Below, in pieces: positions 61,644-64,000 of a stretch of DNA of 64,000 nucleotides (its first letter is position 1; each line of letters begins with the position of its first letter). The stretch is from an uncultured Alistipes sp. (GTDB lineage Bacteria > Bacteroidota > Bacteroidia > Bacteroidales > Rikenellaceae), in the NCBI GenBank assembly GCA_944323075.1, contig CALURC010000007.1, positions 1 to 64,000 of the forward strand, given 5' to 3'. The notes beneath the pieces are model-generated. The model worked only from the letters and a program-made list of their open reading frames with translations, did not search any database and was not told the origin of the DNA. Made by a program: the position numbers and the translations under genes.

Positions 61644-62813
61644 ATGCGACTATCAATATCAATTAAACCAATATGTGCGGCATCAGTAATTATGATATTG
61701 ATGTTTCTTACAGCATGCTCTGTCGGATATAAGAACGACGGTAAGGAAGTGACATGGCATACTTGGAACGAAGGCAACGGACATAATTCACGCAAGGTTG
61801 ATGCCGACCCTGAGACATTTGAGGTATTGGACGATAATTATGGTCAAGACAAGACGCATGCTTTTTATCGAGGTGACATAATAGATGGAGCTGACGGACA
61901 GTCATTTCAAGTATTTGAAAAGGATTATGCAGCTGATGCATTTAATGTATATGATTCGGGAAAGTTGCTTAAAGGGGCCGACCCTGCCACCTTCAAGGTA
62001 CATTCCTATGAATTGACGGAGGATAAAAATGACTTTTATAATAATGGCAAGGCTCTAAATGTAAGAGATAAATCTTCATTTGAAATTTTGAAAGATAAAT
62101 TAGGTGAAAATACAAGTTGGGGGAAAGACCGCTACAATGGTTATTATCTAAATGGTACGGTAATCCCGAATATTGATTATGCAACATTTCATCCCATAGA
62201 TGCGCAGCGGCCAATGCAATCAGGATGCTACGCCGCTGATAAATATAGCGTATTCTTTATGGGAAAGGAGATTAAAGGTGCTGATCCGGTTACTTTCAGG
62301 GAAGTGGCTTTCTATATAGGACAGGATAAGCATAGAGCCTACCGAAGAGAAATACCGACCCAGATAAAGGATTACAAAAAACTTACTCAATTAGGAAGAT
62401 TGATGTATTCTGACGGCACCAATATTTATGATTTGGAATTCCATATACTATCAGGTGCAGATGTCGCTACATTCGAGCATATAGCTGGCAACTGGTACAG
62501 GGACAAAAACCATGTGTGGTGGAGCAATAAGATGGTTGTCGGGGCAAATCCGAAGACATTCACTCCTGTCTTGGCTTCTTCTTATCTCAATGGAAAGAAA
62601 GAAGCCATGAGTGGTGTGGACCATAATTATGGCAAAGACGACAGACACATATTCTGTCAGGATTCCATTATTCCCGAAGCAGATGCGGCCAGCTTCGAAA
62701 AGATAAATTTCCCGGATGGCGACAGTTGGACGGTGTTCGACCGCAACCGTGTGTATCAGGGCAAGGAATCTCCGAAACTTAGGGAGTATCTGAAAAAGAA
62801 ATATGGCAGATGA
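61644..62813 (+). CDS. DKNYY-repeat lipoprotein
   Basis: The 389 residues begin with a lipoprotein signal (FLTACSVGY). About nine repeats of 30-40 residues follow, each with a form of ADPxTFxV, then DKxxxxYxxGxxIxG. Examples are ADPETFEVLDDNYGQDKTHA, YGKDDRHIFCQDSIIPEADA and YRDKNHVWWSNKMVVGA. This is the DKNYY family, of unknown function, common in host-associated bacteria. It starts 3 bases after the upstream stop, and the next gene overlaps its end by 4 bases, so it belongs to the same transcript. Confidence 0.82.
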   Translation: MRLSISIKPICAASVIMILMFLTACSVGYKNDGKEVTWHTWNEGNGHNSRKVDADPETFEVLDDNYGQDKTHAFYRGDIIDGADGQSFQVFEKDYAADAFNVYDSGKLLKGADPATFKVHSYELTEDKNDFYNNGKALNVRDKSSFEILKDKLGENTSWGKDRYNGYYLNGTVIPNIDYATFHPIDAQRPMQSGCYAADKYSVFFMGKEIKGADPVTFREVAFYIGQDKHRAYRREIPTQIKDYKKLTQLGRLMYSDGTNIYDLEFHILSGADVATFEHIAGNWYRDKNHVWWSNKMVVGANPKTFTPVLASSYLNGKKEAMSGVDHNYGKDDRHIFCQDSIIPEADAASFEKINFPDGDSWTVFDRNRVYQGKESPKLREYLKKKYGR

Positions 62814-63913
62814 AACAGAACAATAACGAAACAAACCAGCCGAAGGACAAATGGGCAGCATTGCGCTATGTGTCGGTATTCGTCGTCACAATCGTTCTTG
62901 TCGTCATGGCGATAGCGAGTTCGGGAGTGGGCGGATACGATACAGGCATGGCTATGTTTTTCTTTATCCTCGTCTTCGTCTCCCTGTTTTTCATCACAAT
63001 ACCGATTACCGGCTTTTGGATTTATTCCTTCATAAAGTCCGTAAGGCGACGCACAAAGACAGACCGTGTGCTGCTCTTTTTCCACATTGCCGACCTGCTT
63101 CTGATAGGACTGATAATCTGGTCGGACATCAGTCCGGCACGGGATTGTAACGCCGAGATAATGGCGGAGCATTATGAAAAGGAAGGCTCTTGGATGAGAA
63201 ATATCGCCAAATACGAACGGCTTTCACTGCCTGACAGCACTCGGCTCGTTATCGAATTTGGTAAAAATGAACATATTCCGCAAGCAGATTATTTGGACAA
63301 ACAATATTTGAGAATATTAAAAAATCATTTAGACGATATTGGCTGTATCGGAATAGTAACAGACAATTACCAATTATCAAGATACACGACCCTCCGATTC
63401 CGGCGCAAAGGCATGGGGCTGTATTCGTTCCTGCTGTATGACGAACCTCTTACCCTCGCACAGCAGGACAGCCTAAACTCTGACGAGTGCCTGATAGTTT
63501 ACAACGATTCGACTGTATTCGAGTTCACTGGCGGTGTCGTCGGTGTACAGTATTTTGTCGGCAAGCAGGAATTTCTTGATAAAAGGAAGAAAAGGCATTC
63601 CACCACAGACACCATCGCAGCAATAGAGCGGATTACGAACTTTGAACCCGGTTACAACAGCCTGCCGATAATAGACAGTGTAAGTGATAATAAGTTGCGG
63701 ATATGTCCCGAATCGGATATGTCCCAAATCCCCGATTCGGTCGCTTATATCCGTTATCTGTATGCGGACGGCAAGCCCCGTATGGAAGGTTGGGTGGCAT
63801 ATTTCGATGACCCGGAAGATGATTTCAGCAATCTGTTCGGAGAGTGGAGATATTACGATGAGCAGGGTAATTGCTACCGAAAGTTCTGGAAATATAAAGA
63901 AAACAAACAATGA
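62810..63913 (+). CDS. Membrane protein of unknown function
   Basis: The 367 residues begin with two to three transmembrane helices (about 18-37, 45-72 and 84-102). A large soluble domain of about 250 residues then follows, with no recognised catalytic motif. Its end (YADGKPRMEGWVAYFDDPED and GEWRYYDEQGNCYRKFW) looks like the MORN/toxin-antitoxin-type YADGKxxxEG repeats found in small Bacteroidales proteins. It overlaps both neighbours by about 4 bases and is part of the accessory operon. Confidence 0.72.
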   Translation: MKQNNNETNQPKDKWAALRYVSVFVVTIVLVVMAIASSGVGGYDTGMAMFFFILVFVSLFFITIPITGFWIYSFIKSVRRRTKTDRVLLFFHIADLLLIGLIIWSDISPARDCNAEIMAEHYEKEGSWMRNIAKYERLSLPDSTRLVIEFGKNEHIPQADYLDKQYLRILKNHLDDIGCIGIVTDNYQLSRYTTLRFRRKGMGLYSFLLYDEPLTLAQQDSLNSDECLIVYNDSTVFEFTGGVVGVQYFVGKQEFLDKRKKRHSTTDTIAAIERITNFEPGYNSLPIIDSVSDNKLRICPESDMSQIPDSVAYIRYLYADGKPRMEGWVAYFDDPEDDFSNLFGEWRYYDEQGNCYRKFWKYKENKQ

Positions 63914-64000
63914 AACATCCATACACAGAATATGAATCATCCAAACTTTGGATGATTATAAAATCTTCAATAGAAGAATTAGTTGAAAACAATGATATTG
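63910..64000 (+). CDS. Small protein, partial (runs off the window)
   Basis: ATG 63910 overlaps the stop of the previous gene by 4 bases, so the frame is very probably translated. The first 30 residues (MKHPYTEYESSKLWMIIKSS and on to EELVENNDI) resemble a short Bacteroides protein of unknown function that I recall from accessory gene clusters. Nothing more can be said because the 3' end lies outside the window. Confidence 0.6.
   Translation, partial: MKHPYTEYESSKLWMIIKSSIEELVENNDI

Noticed and set aside
59745-64000. Integrative element with an integrase and attachment sites at tRNA-Met
   Set aside because: No integrase, relaxase or duplicated tRNA end is visible, so only a junction can be claimed.

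Overview
This 64 kb window is bacterial chromosome from a member of the Bacteroidales. The reasons are: promoters of the Bacteroidetes type (TTTG, then TAnnTTTG) in front of many genes, a SusC/SusD pair, a SecDF fusion, type B ribosomal protein L31, an aerotolerance (Bat) operon and many SusD-like lipoproteins. A Rikenellaceae (Alistipes-like) host would fit, but that is inference; no 16S sequence is present.

Layout. 1-550: the 3' end of a 23S rRNA, then 5S rRNA and a terminator. 1.0-5.4 kb, minus strand: pcrA/uvrD helicase, lrgA, lrgB and nth in one run. 5.5-11.4 kb, plus strand: Bat operon (MoxR ATPase, DUF58, a DUF4381-like protein, an N/Q-rich TPR protein and two VWA proteins). 11.6-17.2 kb: metX, purD, a membrane protein, then a lipid kinase and ApbE on the minus strand. 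17.2-20.8 kb: a thiamine operon led by a TPP riboswitch, coding thiS, a TenI-ThiE fusion, thiG and thiH. 20.8-23.7 kb: GH127 glycosidase, dtd and a MazG-like enzyme. 23.8-29.3 kb: a class III aminotransferase, then etfB, etfA, a YcxB-like protein and an acyl-CoA dehydrogenase. 29.4-38.3 kb: small surface proteins, rpmE2, a serine hydrolase broken by an amber codon, gpmA, a YtxH/holin-like cassette, a lipoprotein, a CDF metal exporter and a small DNA-binding-like protein. 38.4-44.1 kb: secDF, cdaA (c-di-AMP synthase) and a beta-helix protein. 44.3-52.9 kb, minus strand: a polysaccharide utilisation locus coding SusC, a frameshifted SusD, a GH144-type endoglucanase and a GH3 beta-glucosidase. 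This combination points to beta-1,2-glucan as substrate. 53-59.2 kb: a phosphoesterase fused to a PQQ-type propeller, a long PurF-like enzyme and DsbD. 59.3-59.5 kb: tRNA-Met.

At about 59.74 kb housekeeping content stops inside a flavodoxin gene. Only its first 46 codons and its promoter remain. Beyond this lies an accessory operon that runs off the window: a radical SAM activase-like protein, a membrane protein with an N-terminal four-cysteine module, a DKNYY-repeat lipoprotein, a two-segment membrane protein and the start of a small gene. Its first two and last three genes are coupled by short overlaps or near-contact. This is the least explained part of the window and the best candidate for an undescribed system.

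All calls come from reading the sequence and recalled family motifs. No database search was run.
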